21,289 nucleotides of DNA from DAORHV01 sp964448405 (lineage in GTDB: Bacteria > Patescibacteriota > Gracilibacteria > Peribacterales > Peribacteraceae): contig CAYUVW010000021.1 of NCBI GenBank assembly GCA_964448405.1, forward strand, positions 1 through 21,289. The letters are read 5' to 3'. Positions 6,101 through 13,845 of this stretch are shown here, in pieces. Made by a program: the position numbers and the translations under genes. The notes below the pieces were generated by a model. The model ran no database searches and was not told where the DNA came from. It worked only from the letters and a program-made list of their open reading frames with translations. Position 1 is the stretch's first letter; each line of letters begins with the position of its first letter.

Positions 6101-7336
6101 CTAAATATGCAGTGTCACGTCTCGGCGAATCCAGCTTTCGACAGGCGCCTCGGGGACTGACTCCTTCCCCGTAAGCAACGCAGTCGGGCACGTGCGCCAG
6201 CACACCACGATGTCCGCGTCGGGGGCGATCATTTCAGGTGCGTACTTCAGCACTTCGCGCACGTCCGACGGCGCGTAGTACTGCCACTCGTGGCCAAAAT
6301 CACCCACAATGAGCAAACGGATGTCGGTGCGATTGATGCCGCGAATTTGCGGTGCCAGTACGCGCATGGTGTCGCGGGCCAAGTTCACACGATCCATCGA
6401 CGTTACGGAGACAGTCAATGCAACAAGACAACCGACCGAGGCAATCATGGTAATGAGCGGACCGCAGGCATCCAGGCGGCGCTCCAATGCCGGATGCGCA
6501 TCCAGCAGCGCTGCGATACCGGCCGTGAACAAGGGTGCCAAGAATATGCCGTAATACGCGTGGAACGACAGCACGATGTACGCACATACCAAGAAAAACG
6601 TAACGATCCAATCCGCACGGCGCGAACGCAGCACGCCAATGGTTCCAAGGACACTCAACAATGCACTGCCCGAAATCAACCAGAGCAACCCGAACTGCGA
6701 AAGTTTTTGCACCCACGGCGCATGCTCTCCGCTCAGTGCAACAATGGACTGCAGCGCCAAAGGATTGGTGAGCGTATACAGCGCCAGCGCAACCAGCGGA
6801 CCGAACGCATACAGCAACGCGCGCCGCTTGGACGCACCCGATCGCAGGAAGACTCCCAGCGCCAGCGGCAGAAACAGCGCCGACTGGTACGCAATGAACA
6901 ACGACGCAAACCATACGAGTGCGACCAAGAAACATTCGAATGCCGAACGTTTTTGCGTGCCTGCCCACAACAGCACCAGGCCGCACAACGCGGTGAGCGG
7001 AGCCATCATGATGCTGGACGCCTGCAACACGACCGAACCGCACAACAGCCAAGCGACACCAAGCAACGTGCGCGAACCGGCTCCGGCGTTCTTGGGCAAA
7101 CGCATCACCAGCCACACCGCCTGAATGACAAGCGTTGCAAACACAACGCGCCACAACGCCTCATTCCACGCCAAGCCGTACGTCGTTTCCAAAATGGACC
7201 GCGCCAGCGGCGGATGCGGATACGGGATGTTCAGCAGGTACTTGGCTTCGTCGGTCCGTACGCCGCCCATGGTCGCAATGGCGGCGAGTGCCAGCGCATA
7301 GATCTGGAGCAGGCAGGCGGCTAAAGATTGACGCAT
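6101..7336 (-). CDS. GT-C membrane glycosyltransferase (PMT_2/ArnT-like)
   Basis: 411-residue protein with about nine to ten hydrophobic helices. Near the N-terminus, after the first helix, TDEAKYLLNIPYPHPPLARS (28-47) carries the Asp-Glu pair (29-30) and HPPL motif typical of the PMT_2 (glycosyltransferase family 39/83-like) first extracytoplasmic loop, where the acidic pair binds metal and donor. Such enzymes transfer a sugar from a polyprenyl-phosphate donor on the outer face of the membrane. The hydrophilic C-terminal ~90 residues should be a short outside domain. The ATG at 7336 overlaps the end of the preceding GT2 by 16 bases, so the two are translationally linked, and the GT2 probably makes its lipid-linked donor. 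A much longer upstream extension of the frame is only antisense/overlap reading. Acceptor unknown. Confidence 0.83.
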   Translation of the reverse strand: MRQSLAACLLQIYALALAAIATMGGVRTDEAKYLLNIPYPHPPLARSILETTYGLAWNEALWRVVFATLVIQAVWLVMRLPKNAGAGSRTLLGVAWLLCGSVVLQASSIMMAPLTALCGLVLLWAGTQKRSAFECFLVALVWFASLFIAYQSALFLPLALGVFLRSGASKRRALLYAFGPLVALALYTLTNPLALQSIVALSGEHAPWVQKLSQFGLLWLISGSALLSVLGTIGVLRSRRADWIVTFFLVCAYIVLSFHAYYGIFLAPLFTAGIAALLDAHPALERRLDACGPLITMIASVGCLVALTVSVTSMDRVNLARDTMRVLAPQIRGINRTDIRLLIVGDFGHEWQYYAPSDVREVLKYAPEMIAPDADIVVCWRTCPTALLTGKESVPEAPVESWIRRDVTLHI

Positions 7337-8319
7337 TGCGGCGGAATCGTGGATGAAAGCGCAATGGTGCACAGCTGATTGGGAGCACGCTGCGGATGCT
7401 GGCGATATGCCACCATCATGACGTCGGGCCCCACGGTTTCCACACTGAGATCCGACACCAACCATCCACGCGTATGCGCCAAGTCTTGCAGCGCTGCAGC
7501 GGCCGCAGCACGGGTCTGGGGATTCGGGTACAGCGGCAACAGCGGCGCAAACCGCAGCGCCAGCGCAGTCAGGACTCCTACAAGCAGCACACCGAACAGC
7601 AGTGCCCACAGGGAAATGAAGCGTCCAAGCGTGACGTCGTACAAATATTCCAAATATTGCAGCTGCACTTTCCAATCCAGCTTGCTTTCGCCGGCACGAC
7701 GCACGCCGAATTGCATCGGCAGCTCGTGTATGGCGGTCCCAGGCCGCACATGCACCAGAATGTCGAGCAGAATCTTGAAACCTTTGGGCTTCAGGCGCGG
7801 CTGCGCTTCCAGAAACAATTCGCGGTTGATGGCGAAAAATCCGCTCATGGGATCTTTGACTGCCGCAGCGTCGGGTCGGCGCAACACCCACATCGCCAGC
7901 TGCGTCGCCGTCTTGCTCATGCGCGCACGTCCGCCGTCCCACTCCCCTATGTCGCCGCCTTTCACATAGCGTGAACCAAGAGCAATGCCTCCCTCGGCCT
8001 GTACTTTCTCATACAAGCGAACAAGCAGCGCGCAATCGTGCTGACCGTCGGCATCCATGACTGCCAACACCGTGCCAGAACCCATGAGGAAGCCGTCGAC
8101 CACCGCCGAACTTAAGCCCCGCTTATCGACACGACGCAGGACTTTCAACTGCGGATACTGTGTGCGCAGATCTTCGGCAAGTTTCCACGTTTGGTCCGGT
8201 GAGTTGTCGTCCACCACGATAATTTCATGCTGCACGGAACCAAGCACTCGCGTGATCTCGGCCAACATGCCGGGAAGGTTCGCCGATTCGTTGTACGTTG
8301 GGAGGACGAGCGTGAGCAC
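7321..8319 (-). CDS. Polyprenyl-phosphate sugar synthase, GT2 (dolichol-phosphate mannosyltransferase-like)
   Basis: Transfers a sugar from a nucleotide donor to polyprenyl phosphate on the cytosolic face. 332 residues. Seen: LVLPTYNES at 4-12, IIVVDDNSPDQT at 33-44 (usual DDNSPDGT), RGLSSAV at 67-73, VMDADGQH at 87-94 with the DxD metal site (89-91; usual DADLQH), GSRYVKGG at 115-122, DPMSGFFA at 156-163 and RRAGESKL at 207-214. These are DPM1-family blocks. One strong membrane segment (about 235-258) is followed by about 75 residues of soluble tail not found in minimal DPM1. The start is a GTG, chosen because MLTLVLPTYN is the right N-terminus and because TACAAT lies exactly 7 bases before it; no ATG fits. 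Sugar not determinable. Confidence 0.88.
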   Translation of the reverse strand: MLTLVLPTYNESANLPGMLAEITRVLGSVQHEIIVVDDNSPDQTWKLAEDLRTQYPQLKVLRRVDKRGLSSAVVDGFLMGSGTVLAVMDADGQHDCALLVRLYEKVQAEGGIALGSRYVKGGDIGEWDGGRARMSKTATQLAMWVLRRPDAAAVKDPMSGFFAINRELFLEAQPRLKPKGFKILLDILVHVRPGTAIHELPMQFGVRRAGESKLDWKVQLQYLEYLYDVTLGRFISLWALLFGVLLVGVLTALALRFAPLLPLYPNPQTRAAAAAALQDLAHTRGWLVSDLSVETVGPDVMMVAYRQHPQRAPNQLCTIALSSTIPPQCVNL

Positions 8320-8326
8320 TGTGCCG

Positions 8327-8355
8327 ATTGTATTCTCGTGCGCCCGTACACTCAA
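8327..8355 (-). promoter_or_regulatory. Promoter of the GT2/GT-C pair, leaderless GTG start
   Basis: On the minus strand TTGAGT (8355-8350), a 17-base spacer and TACAAT (8332-8327), then 7 bases to the GTG at 8319. Good -35, -10 and ideal spacing. The start codon is where transcription should begin. Confidence 0.65.
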
Positions 8356-8368
8356 TGAACGGCGACTG

Positions 8369-8397
8369 TTGCCTTTCGGCGCCGGCACACGCACACT
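8369..8397 (+). promoter_or_regulatory. Candidate promoter of the NAD-dependent epimerase gene
   Basis: TTGCCT (8369-8374), 17-base spacer, CACACT (8392-8397), then 7 bases to the ATG at 8405. The -10 is weak, but the geometry matches the other genes. A better hexamer, TACACT at 8347-8352, would give a leader of about 45 nt and overlaps the -35 of the divergent GT2 promoter. Confidence 0.4.
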
Positions 8398-8404
8398 GGG
8401 CGGG

Positions 8405-9331
8405 ATGTCTACAGTACTCGTCACCGGCTCTTCGGGAACCATTGGAACCCGTTTGTGCGAAAAGCTGTTGGCCGACGGCCAGAAGGTGCTCGGCATGGAC
8501 TGGAAGCCGAACAAATGGAAGCCGGAGATCGACAAGATCAACATGTTGGTGGACATGCGCGACGAAGCCGCCGTACTGAAAGCCGGACAGGACCCGCGCA
8601 TGAAGGACGTGGACGTCATCGTGCACTTGGCCGCCAATGCCCGCGTGTATGACTTGGTGGAAGACCCAGGCATGGCTCGCGACAACTTCCTCACGTTGTT
8701 CAACGCGCTCGAACTGGCCCGCAAAAACAATATTAAGAAATTTATCTTCGCATCTTCACGCGAAAGCTACGGCAACTTCCGCCGCGACAAATACACCGAA
8801 GACCTGGTGCGTGTGGAACACTGCGAAAGCCCCTACACCGCCAGCAAGGTAGGCGGTGAAGCGCTCGTGCATTCGTATGCGGGCTGCTACGGCATGCAGC
8901 CGGTCATCTTCCGCTTCAGCAACGTGTACGGCATGTACGACGACAGCAACCGTGTCATCCCGCTGTTCATCCGCCTGGCCGACAAGAACGAAACGCTCAC
9001 AGTGTTCGGACAGGACAAGTTGCTGGACTTCACCTACATCGACGACAACGTGGACGGCCTGATGTTGTGCTTGAAGAAATACGAGCAAGCCAAGGGCAAG
9101 ACATTCAACCTGGGCAACGGCGAAGGCACGTCCATCATGGCGCTAGCCGAGACCGTCCTGAAGCTGAAGGGCAGCACCTCCAACATCGTGACCAAGTCGT
9201 CGCGAACCGGAGAAGTAACCCACTACATTGCAGACATTACGAACGCCAAGACCGTGCTCGGCTATGACCCGAAGGTGAAGTTCGCCGAAGGAATCCGAAA
9301 GACGGTGGAGTGGTACAAGCAGAACACCTGA
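8405..9331 (+). CDS. NAD-dependent sugar epimerase/dehydratase (extended SDR)
   Basis: 308-residue nucleotide-sugar modifying enzyme. Seen: NAD-binding GSSGTIG at 8-14, MDWKP at 31-35, HLAANARVYD at 74-83, the active-site strand FASSRESYG at 115-123, catalytic YTASK (Tyr144, Lys148), FRFSNVYG at 169-176 and DFTYIDDNVDG near the middle of the C-terminal half. The family interconverts or dehydrates UDP-, GDP- or TDP-sugars; the exact reaction cannot be read from these motifs. The ATG at 8405 is the family-like start (MSTVLVTGSSG); an in-frame extension upstream runs antisense to the GT2 and lacks homology. It is divergent from the GT2/GT-C pair and ends 39 bases before the HEGTH gene, which has its own promoter. 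Confidence 0.88.
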   Translation: MSTVLVTGSSGTIGTRLCEKLLADGQKVLGMDWKPNKWKPEIDKINMLVDMRDEAAVLKAGQDPRMKDVDVIVHLAANARVYDLVEDPGMARDNFLTLFNALELARKNNIKKFIFASSRESYGNFRRDKYTEDLVRVEHCESPYTASKVGGEALVHSYAGCYGMQPVIFRFSNVYGMYDDSNRVIPLFIRLADKNETLTVFGQDKLLDFTYIDDNVDGLMLCLKKYEQAKGKTFNLGNGEGTSIMALAETVLKLKGSTSNIVTKSSRTGEVTHYIADITNAKTVLGYDPKVKFAEGIRKTVEWYKQNT

Positions 9332-9333
9332 TA

Positions 9334-9361
9334 TTGACAAATATATAAAATAGGGTATAAA
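9334..9361 (+). promoter_or_regulatory. Strong promoter of the HEGTH two-gene unit
   Basis: Perfect TTGACA (9334-9339), 16-base spacer, TATAAA (9356-9361), then 9 bases to the ATG at 9371. It starts three bases after the epimerase stop codon. This is the promoter closest to consensus in the window and again predicts almost no leader. TAGGG (9351-9355) and CCCTA (9367-9371) form an inverted repeat around the -10. Confidence 0.7.
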
Positions 9362-9370
9362 TAACGCCCT

Positions 9371-10690
9371 ATGTCCGAATTCCAGCACCACACCAATTGG
9401 CTGCGCGCCATTGAAGACCGTCTTGCCCAAGGCAGGCCGCTTGACGAAAAGGAGCGTACGGACGCCATCGGCACCTGCGAATGGGTACTCAGTCAGAACC
9501 CCGCCAGCGAAATGGCCGCGGGAATTTTGACGCGTATCCGGGGCGTTATGGCGCCCGCAGTCGCGACAGCACCGGAAACAGTCGTTCGTCCTGGAAGCAC
9601 AGTCACAACGGATTTGGTGACGGGAGCAAGCGTCGTGAATATCCGGATGACGAATGTTTCCAACCAACACGGAGAGTACGTCTACCGAGGCTTGAACGGC
9701 GCATTCGAGCAATCGCGACGCGGCGGCCGATGGAACATCAGGCCGATCGTGGACGCCTGTCACAACGGTGGTCCGTTCCCCGGCTTCTTGGACGTCCTGA
9801 CACCCGAACAACGCGCGGAGTTGCACCGCGCAGACGCCGATCTGTGCGAACTTTGTTACCGCCAATTCGTTCGTCTCTGTTTGGCCGAAGACACCGAAGG
9901 CATCATCAGCGCGGCCGACGCCGCGATCGACAGGCACATCGTGCCGCTGGTGGGACTCATCCGCACACCCGAAACCCGCAAAAGCGTTGAAGGCACGCTC
10001 GCCATCTGGAAGCGCAATCTCGGCAATCCAACCCGGAACATGTACCACCGCACCACGCGTTGGTTCGCGAACGGAGAACAAATCGGCAGGCAATACGCCA
10101 TGCCAATGTACCGGCAGGACCCGGCGTATTTCTCGGTGGGCATCATGGATCAGCACGTCGCAGGCGACAACGTCGGCGCCGGGTACGACGCGCCGATGCG
10201 AACCATGCTCATTCGCAAGCCGCCGCAGGGCGGATACAACTTCCTGGAAGCACTGAACGTGCTGCACGAGGGCACTCACGTCAAACAACATGGCGAATTC
10301 ATCGTCAAACATTCGCGCGGGGACTTGGGCAGGATCGACGTCTGTCATGACGCGTACGTGGCACCCATGATCACCTCGAACAGCGCCGGCCACGGCATCG
10401 TGGAAGAAGAAGGCGAAGCATTCGCGAATATGATTGAAGTCATCATCGCCCGCACCGGCTTCGGCGACCTGCAGATTGCCCCGATGCTGCGGTCGTTCGG
10501 CATACCCGAAAACGACAGGCAGGCCGCCAGCGAACTGGTGACCCTGCTGCAACTTGCCCAACCGTACTACCAAGGCGGCGGCCGCAAAGGAAACGTGTTT
10601 CCGCCCGCCTATCTGTCTGCCATTGAATCCATGTACCGTCGCCAGGGCATGAACGTCATGCATCAGCGCGACATTCTGCCACCCGCATGA
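9371..10690 (+). CDS. Putative zinc metallopeptidase-like protein (HEGTH motif), otherwise unrecognised
   Basis: 439 residues, no family recognised. VLHEGTH with His299-Glu300-Gly-Thr-His303 fits the HExxH zinc-peptidase signature. About 43 residues later comes VEEEGEAFANM (344-354), whose glutamates (Glu346, Glu347 or Glu349) could supply the third ligand as in gluzincins. The predicted helical setting of both motifs is right for a zincin, but motif-only evidence is weak. There is no signal peptide or membrane helix, so it should be cytosolic. The N-terminal ~60 residues look helical; Cys at 130, 160, 162, 170 and 325 are noteworthy. It has the strongest promoter in the window and shares its stop (ATGA) with the start of the next gene, so the two are likely made together. 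It is not an obvious glycan gene. Confidence 0.8.
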   Translation: MSEFQHHTNWLRAIEDRLAQGRPLDEKERTDAIGTCEWVLSQNPASEMAAGILTRIRGVMAPAVATAPETVVRPGSTVTTDLVTGASVVNIRMTNVSNQHGEYVYRGLNGAFEQSRRGGRWNIRPIVDACHNGGPFPGFLDVLTPEQRAELHRADADLCELCYRQFVRLCLAEDTEGIISAADAAIDRHIVPLVGLIRTPETRKSVEGTLAIWKRNLGNPTRNMYHRTTRWFANGEQIGRQYAMPMYRQDPAYFSVGIMDQHVAGDNVGAGYDAPMRTMLIRKPPQGGYNFLEALNVLHEGTHVKQHGEFIVKHSRGDLGRIDVCHDAYVAPMITSNSAGHGIVEEEGEAFANMIEVIIARTGFGDLQIAPMLRSFGIPENDRQAASELVTLLQLAQPYYQGGGRKGNVFPPAYLSAIESMYRRQGMNVMHQRDILPPA

Positions 10691-11736
10691 GTGAATCCGG
10701 CACCACTCTTGAACAGCTGCCAGAAGGCAGCGGTGTGTCGCGCGCGCGCAACCGGCTGCTGGCCGTGGCCGCACGCGACGCCACACAACGGCTGCAGCAG
10801 ACCTTCACGTACAGCATCAGCTCGGCTGTCTCTGGGATGCCGGCGGCAACAGCCGGACGCCTGCGATTGGGTGCCATGCCCAAGCGCCCGCGCGCCGAAA
10901 CGCACGAAGCCCAATGCGAGGCGTTCGCCGAAGGGATCGATCTCGCCCATCAGGCTGGTTTGTTGAAAGCGCCCCGCGTGCTGCCTCCCATCGGCACGCC
11001 CAACGGACGGATCGCGAACCTTCTCCCCATGGTCCACCCTGTGACCGCCGCACAGGGCGGCGGACAGCATATGCAGCTCCTCGTGCCTTGCCAGGAAGAA
11101 TGCTATCGGCTGACCGTGCTGCTGGACCGGTTGGGTGTGGATGCGCCGCTGTTTGTAGAGGGCGAAAAGCGACTGAATCCGCTGGCCGCCAAAGTGATCG
11201 ATTGCGGGAACGGCGACGTACCGTTCACCGACCCCAGCGTCGCACTCTTTCTAACCGAGCATCCGGCCGCGCTGAGAAACATCTTGTCCACGTACAAATT
11301 CACCAACGGCCAAACGCTTTCGTTCGCGAACCTGCTCAACCAGCCGCCGCTCCCCCTGGAAACGGACCGGGTACGCGAGGCAAGTCGGAACTTCTGCCGG
11401 GATGACGCCGAGCTCTACGGCAAGATGTGGCGCAATGAACTCAACGTGTCGGAACTGGCAGCTTGGATAGTGGCAGTCGAGCACTTTCAGGCTCTTAAAG
11501 AAATGATGGACGAAGATTGTGCCGCGGCCATGTCAGCTGCCGGTACTCCGGCGCTCCAGCGTGCCGCTATCGGCGCCGCCCATCGCGATGAAACCGCACG
11601 GATCTTGCGGGAGGGCGGCACCGAGGTGTGGATCACCGAACCCATGCACGTGCCGGATACGTTTCTCGCCAATCAGTTCGAAAGCCCCCAGTATCTGTGG
11701 GCCAAGAAATACATGGCGGACCAAGCCAAAAAATAG
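10687..11736 (+). CDS. Hypothetical protein, translationally coupled to the HEGTH protein
   Basis: 349 residues, function not recognised. The first ~60 residues are Ala/Arg-rich and low in recognisable structure. The middle (about 125-230) looks like a globular alpha/beta region including LLVPCQEECYRLTVLLDRLG. The C-terminal ~120 residues are strongly helical and include MWRNELNVSELAAWIVAVE. No signal peptide or transmembrane helix is apparent. Its ATG overlaps the stop of the HEGTH gene in an ATGA, a standard coupling arrangement. It ends two bases from the stop codon of the convergent FAD oxidoreductase gene, leaving no room for a separate terminator. It might be a substrate, partner or inhibitor of the putative peptidase, but nothing in the sequence shows which. 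Confidence 0.78.
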   Translation: MSESGTTLEQLPEGSGVSRARNRLLAVAARDATQRLQQTFTYSISSAVSGMPAATAGRLRLGAMPKRPRAETHEAQCEAFAEGIDLAHQAGLLKAPRVLPPIGTPNGRIANLLPMVHPVTAAQGGGQHMQLLVPCQEECYRLTVLLDRLGVDAPLFVEGEKRLNPLAAKVIDCGNGDVPFTDPSVALFLTEHPAALRNILSTYKFTNGQTLSFANLLNQPPLPLETDRVREASRNFCRDDAELYGKMWRNELNVSELAAWIVAVEHFQALKEMMDEDCAAAMSAAGTPALQRAAIGAAHRDETARILREGGTEVWITEPMHVPDTFLANQFESPQYLWAKKYMADQAKK

Positions 11737-11738
11737 CT

Positions 11739-13184
11739 TTAGGCTTTCTGTTCACCCGGCACGTAGCCGCGTTCAAAGTATTCTTTTTCAGCGCCCACGT
11801 CCTCCACCTCGTGTCGCCGCCCGTCGATGACGCTCTGCGCGGCAAGAATGCCCATTTCCAATGAGTGGTCCTGGTTGGTGTAACGGAAGCGGCCCGGACG
11901 TCCGATGGCGTAGAAGTTCTCGAAGCTGTCGAGCCACTGCATGACCGTGTTCAAGTGTTCGCGGTAGGTAAGGTCGTAGATGGGGTACACGTACTGCTGT
12001 TTGAAGTGCTCCACGCCGGTCACGTCTTCGCGTTTCAGGAAGCCGAGCTTGTCGAGCCACGTGATGGTGAGGTCGTACAAATCGTCTTTTGACTTGTTCC
12101 AAATTTCGTCACCCTCGAAGCAGAAGTACTCTACGAAGAGCGACGTGTAACCCTGCGGACACATCTTCTCGCTGAAGTTCTTCATTTCGGAGAAGCGGCC
12201 GAACGGAATGCTCTTATCCGGGAAGTACACCCAGTTGTCGCGCGAGACGCGGTCTTTTTTCACCGTGAGAAACAGGTACACCTGCGAACGGAACTTGAGT
12301 GCTTTGGCGGCATTGAGCACCGCGGCCGGTGCGGGAGGATCGAACAGGTTCACGACCTGCGTGACCGACACCGAACTAATTGCGGCCTTCGGCGCATACA
12401 TCTTGGTACCATCCGCAGTCTTCACGTCCACACCGGTGACACGCTTGCCCTCCCAGCGGATCTTCGTCGGTTCGCTGTTGGTCATCACCACGCTTCCCTT
12501 CTCGCGGATGCGCTTCACGATCGCCTCGTAAATGGTGCCGCTTCCGTTCTCTGGGTAGTAGAAGATGTCCACCAACGACTTGGCAGCCGTTTTCTTCATG
12601 ATGATCTTTTTGAGCGTGGCACCAATGCTTAAGCCACCGATGCGCTGCAATGCCCAGTCCTTGCTGATGCGCGTGCACGGAATGCCCCAAATTTTCTCGG
12701 TGTAGTTGAGCATGTTGAACTCGGCCAAGGAACGACCGAAGTTCACGACGGCATAATCTTCGAACGAGTTGATGGTGCGCGGAGCCACTGTTTTGCGGAC
12801 CTTTTCGTACAGGAAATCGACAAGGACTCGGCAGGCGCGCACGGGACCCATTTGCAACAAAACGTTGGCAAGCCGTACGGGGTAGAAATAGTATTTGCCG
12901 TCGACGTAAAACCGCGTGAGGCGATTCACCGTCTTCCACTCCTCGCCAAGTAAGTCTTCGATGAAATCGTAGAGATATTTGTTCTTACTGAAAAAACGAT
13001 GTGGACCGATGTCGGTACGGTACGTGCCCTCCGGCCTTTGAAACTCCAGCGTCTTCGCCAAACCGCCGACCTTGTCGGCTTTCTCCACGACAGTCGCAAG
13101 AATGTCTTTGCGAGACAATTCCATGGCGGCCGCCATACCTGCCGGACCGCCGCCGAGAATGAGAATGGATTCAGGAGAAGTCAT
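11739..13184 (-). CDS. FAD-dependent oxidoreductase, UDP-galactopyranose mutase/HemY-like
   Basis: 481-residue flavoprotein. Seen: dinucleotide-binding ILILGGGPAGMAAAMELS (7-24), the ribose-binding glutamate in VVEKADKVGGLAK (32-44, Glu34), DIGPHRFFSKN after it, GKYYFYPVRLANVL, and the C-terminal FAD-contact block RFRYTNQDHSLEMGILAAQS. This pattern belongs to amine-oxidase-fold enzymes common in polysaccharide loci, of which UDP-galactopyranose mutase is the best characterised relative; the sequence is not a classical Glf. It may rearrange or oxidise a nucleotide sugar or lipid-linked sugar. The ATG at 13184 is preferred; an in-frame TTG two codons upstream is a possible alternative. A TACACT -10 lies 22 bases upstream. 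It is the last gene of the minus-strand group starting at 14787. Confidence 0.86.
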   Translation of the reverse strand: MTSPESILILGGGPAGMAAAMELSRKDILATVVEKADKVGGLAKTLEFQRPEGTYRTDIGPHRFFSKNKYLYDFIEDLLGEEWKTVNRLTRFYVDGKYYFYPVRLANVLLQMGPVRACRVLVDFLYEKVRKTVAPRTINSFEDYAVVNFGRSLAEFNMLNYTEKIWGIPCTRISKDWALQRIGGLSIGATLKKIIMKKTAAKSLVDIFYYPENGSGTIYEAIVKRIREKGSVVMTNSEPTKIRWEGKRVTGVDVKTADGTKMYAPKAAISSVSVTQVVNLFDPPAPAAVLNAAKALKFRSQVYLFLTVKKDRVSRDNWVYFPDKSIPFGRFSEMKNFSEKMCPQGYTSLFVEYFCFEGDEIWNKSKDDLYDLTITWLDKLGFLKREDVTGVEHFKQQYVYPIYDLTYREHLNTVMQWLDSFENFYAIGRPGRFRYTNQDHSLEMGILAAQSVIDGRRHEVEDVGAEKEYFERGYVPGEQKA

Positions 13185-13206
13185 GCACAAAAGACACTGG
13201 AACAGC

Positions 13207-13212
13207 AGTGTA
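13207..13212 (-). promoter_or_regulatory. Candidate -10 for the FAD oxidoreductase gene
   Basis: TACACT on the minus strand, 22 bases before the ATG at 13184, predicting a leader of about 15 nt. The -35 region (TGGAGT at 17-base spacing) is weak. The gene could also be read through from the GtrA gene, whose stop is 57 bases upstream. Confidence 0.35.
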
Positions 13213-13241
13213 CCCGCACCGGTCCGACCACTCCACCCCCG

Positions 13242-13733
13242 TTAGACCGCGATGGGAACCTGCTTTCGAGACTTGAAAATAAAGGCGTGAGAGAAGCAAT
13301 AGTTCCACACCGCCGTAATGCCGATGGCGAATGCCTTTGCGCCGTACGGCAGCAAACGAATGCCGCTGTCGTAGAAAGCCGGCGACACGGCGCGCTGACC
13401 GCGCAAGAACAGCAACCCGACTGAATACGCACCCGATGCGATGAGATAGTTCAGAACGAACGCGGCGGCATACACCATGGCAAACCGCATCGTTTGAGCA
13501 AGATGATCGCCGTCACGATTGCCGAATGTGACGTACTTGTTGAAGAAGAAGACGAAAACGATGGTGATGAGACCCGAGGGGATGTACGCAACGCGAGGGT
13601 CCATCTTCACATGCTCAACCAGTAGGTAAATGATGCTGAATTCGAACATGGCTCCGGTAAGGCCACACACAATGAATTTCGAAGCCTGGTTGATATGCCG
13701 CCTGGCTCGCGGATGGTGAAGAATGCGCTTCAT
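13242..13733 (-). CDS. GtrA-family membrane protein
   Basis: 163 residues with four hydrophobic helices, at about 18-38, 47-66, 84-106 and 128-150. FIVCGLTGAMFEFSIIYLLV near the N-terminus, FFFNKYVTFG in the loop after the second helix, and a C-terminal NYCFSHAFIFKSR (compare the family's NF..ski.vF ending) mark it as GtrA-like. Members are thought to flip polyprenyl-phosphate-linked sugars across the membrane or to help their assembly. In this locus it could serve the lipid-linked sugar made by the GT2 at 7321-8319 and used by GT-C enzymes. An extended -10 (TGCTAGGCT) lies 9 bases before the ATG. Confidence 0.9.
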   Translation of the reverse strand: MKRILHHPRARRHINQASKFIVCGLTGAMFEFSIIYLLVEHVKMDPRVAYIPSGLITIVFVFFFNKYVTFGNRDGDHLAQTMRFAMVYAAAFVLNYLIASGAYSVGLLFLRGQRAVSPAFYDSGIRLLPYGAKAFAIGITAVWNYCFSHAFIFKSRKQVPIAV

Positions 13734-13742
13734 GGCTGGGGC

Positions 13743-13751
13743 AGCCTAGCA
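13743..13751 (-). promoter_or_regulatory. Extended -10 directly before the GtrA gene
   Basis: TGCTAGGCT on the minus strand (TG at 13751-13750, hexamer TAGGCT 13748-13743), 9 bases before the ATG at 13733. The hexamer is the same as before ahcY and the FkbM gene. No clear -35. Confidence 0.5.
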
Positions 13752-13774
13752 TTGACGTCAGTATTTCCACAAAG

Positions 13775-13840
13775 GCCGCTGCTGTTTTGACTTGCAACAA
13801 AGAAGCGGCGAGCGATAAGCTCGTAGCCCGTAGCTCGCTC
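13775..13840. repeat. Two adjacent inverted repeats downstream of the minus-strand epimerase
   Basis: GCCGCT (13775-13780) with AGCGGC (13804-13809), and GAGCG (13810-13814) with CGCTC (13836-13840) extended by an inner AGCT/AGCT pairing. They fill most of the 112-base gap between the epimerase stop and the GtrA start. A T-rich tract follows only in the plus direction (13842-13852), where no gene reads in. They may weaken readthrough between the two minus-strand genes. Confidence 0.35.
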
Positions 13841-13845
13841 ATCTT

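Noticed and set aside
5227..6174. 315-residue plus-strand ORF spanning the epimerase end and the small membrane protein
   Set aside because: It overlaps two better supported genes in another frame, is Arg-rich throughout and crosses the promoter and terminator hairpin.
8057..8404. N-terminal extension of the epimerase at 8405
   Set aside because: The extra residues are antisense to the GT2 gene and unlike the SDR family, whose N-terminus is MSTVLVTGSSG.
9143..10786. 547-residue minus-strand ORF
   Set aside because: It lies antisense to the end of the 8405 epimerase and the whole HEGTH gene, which has a canonical promoter and sensible protein; the minus frame has no recognisable domain.
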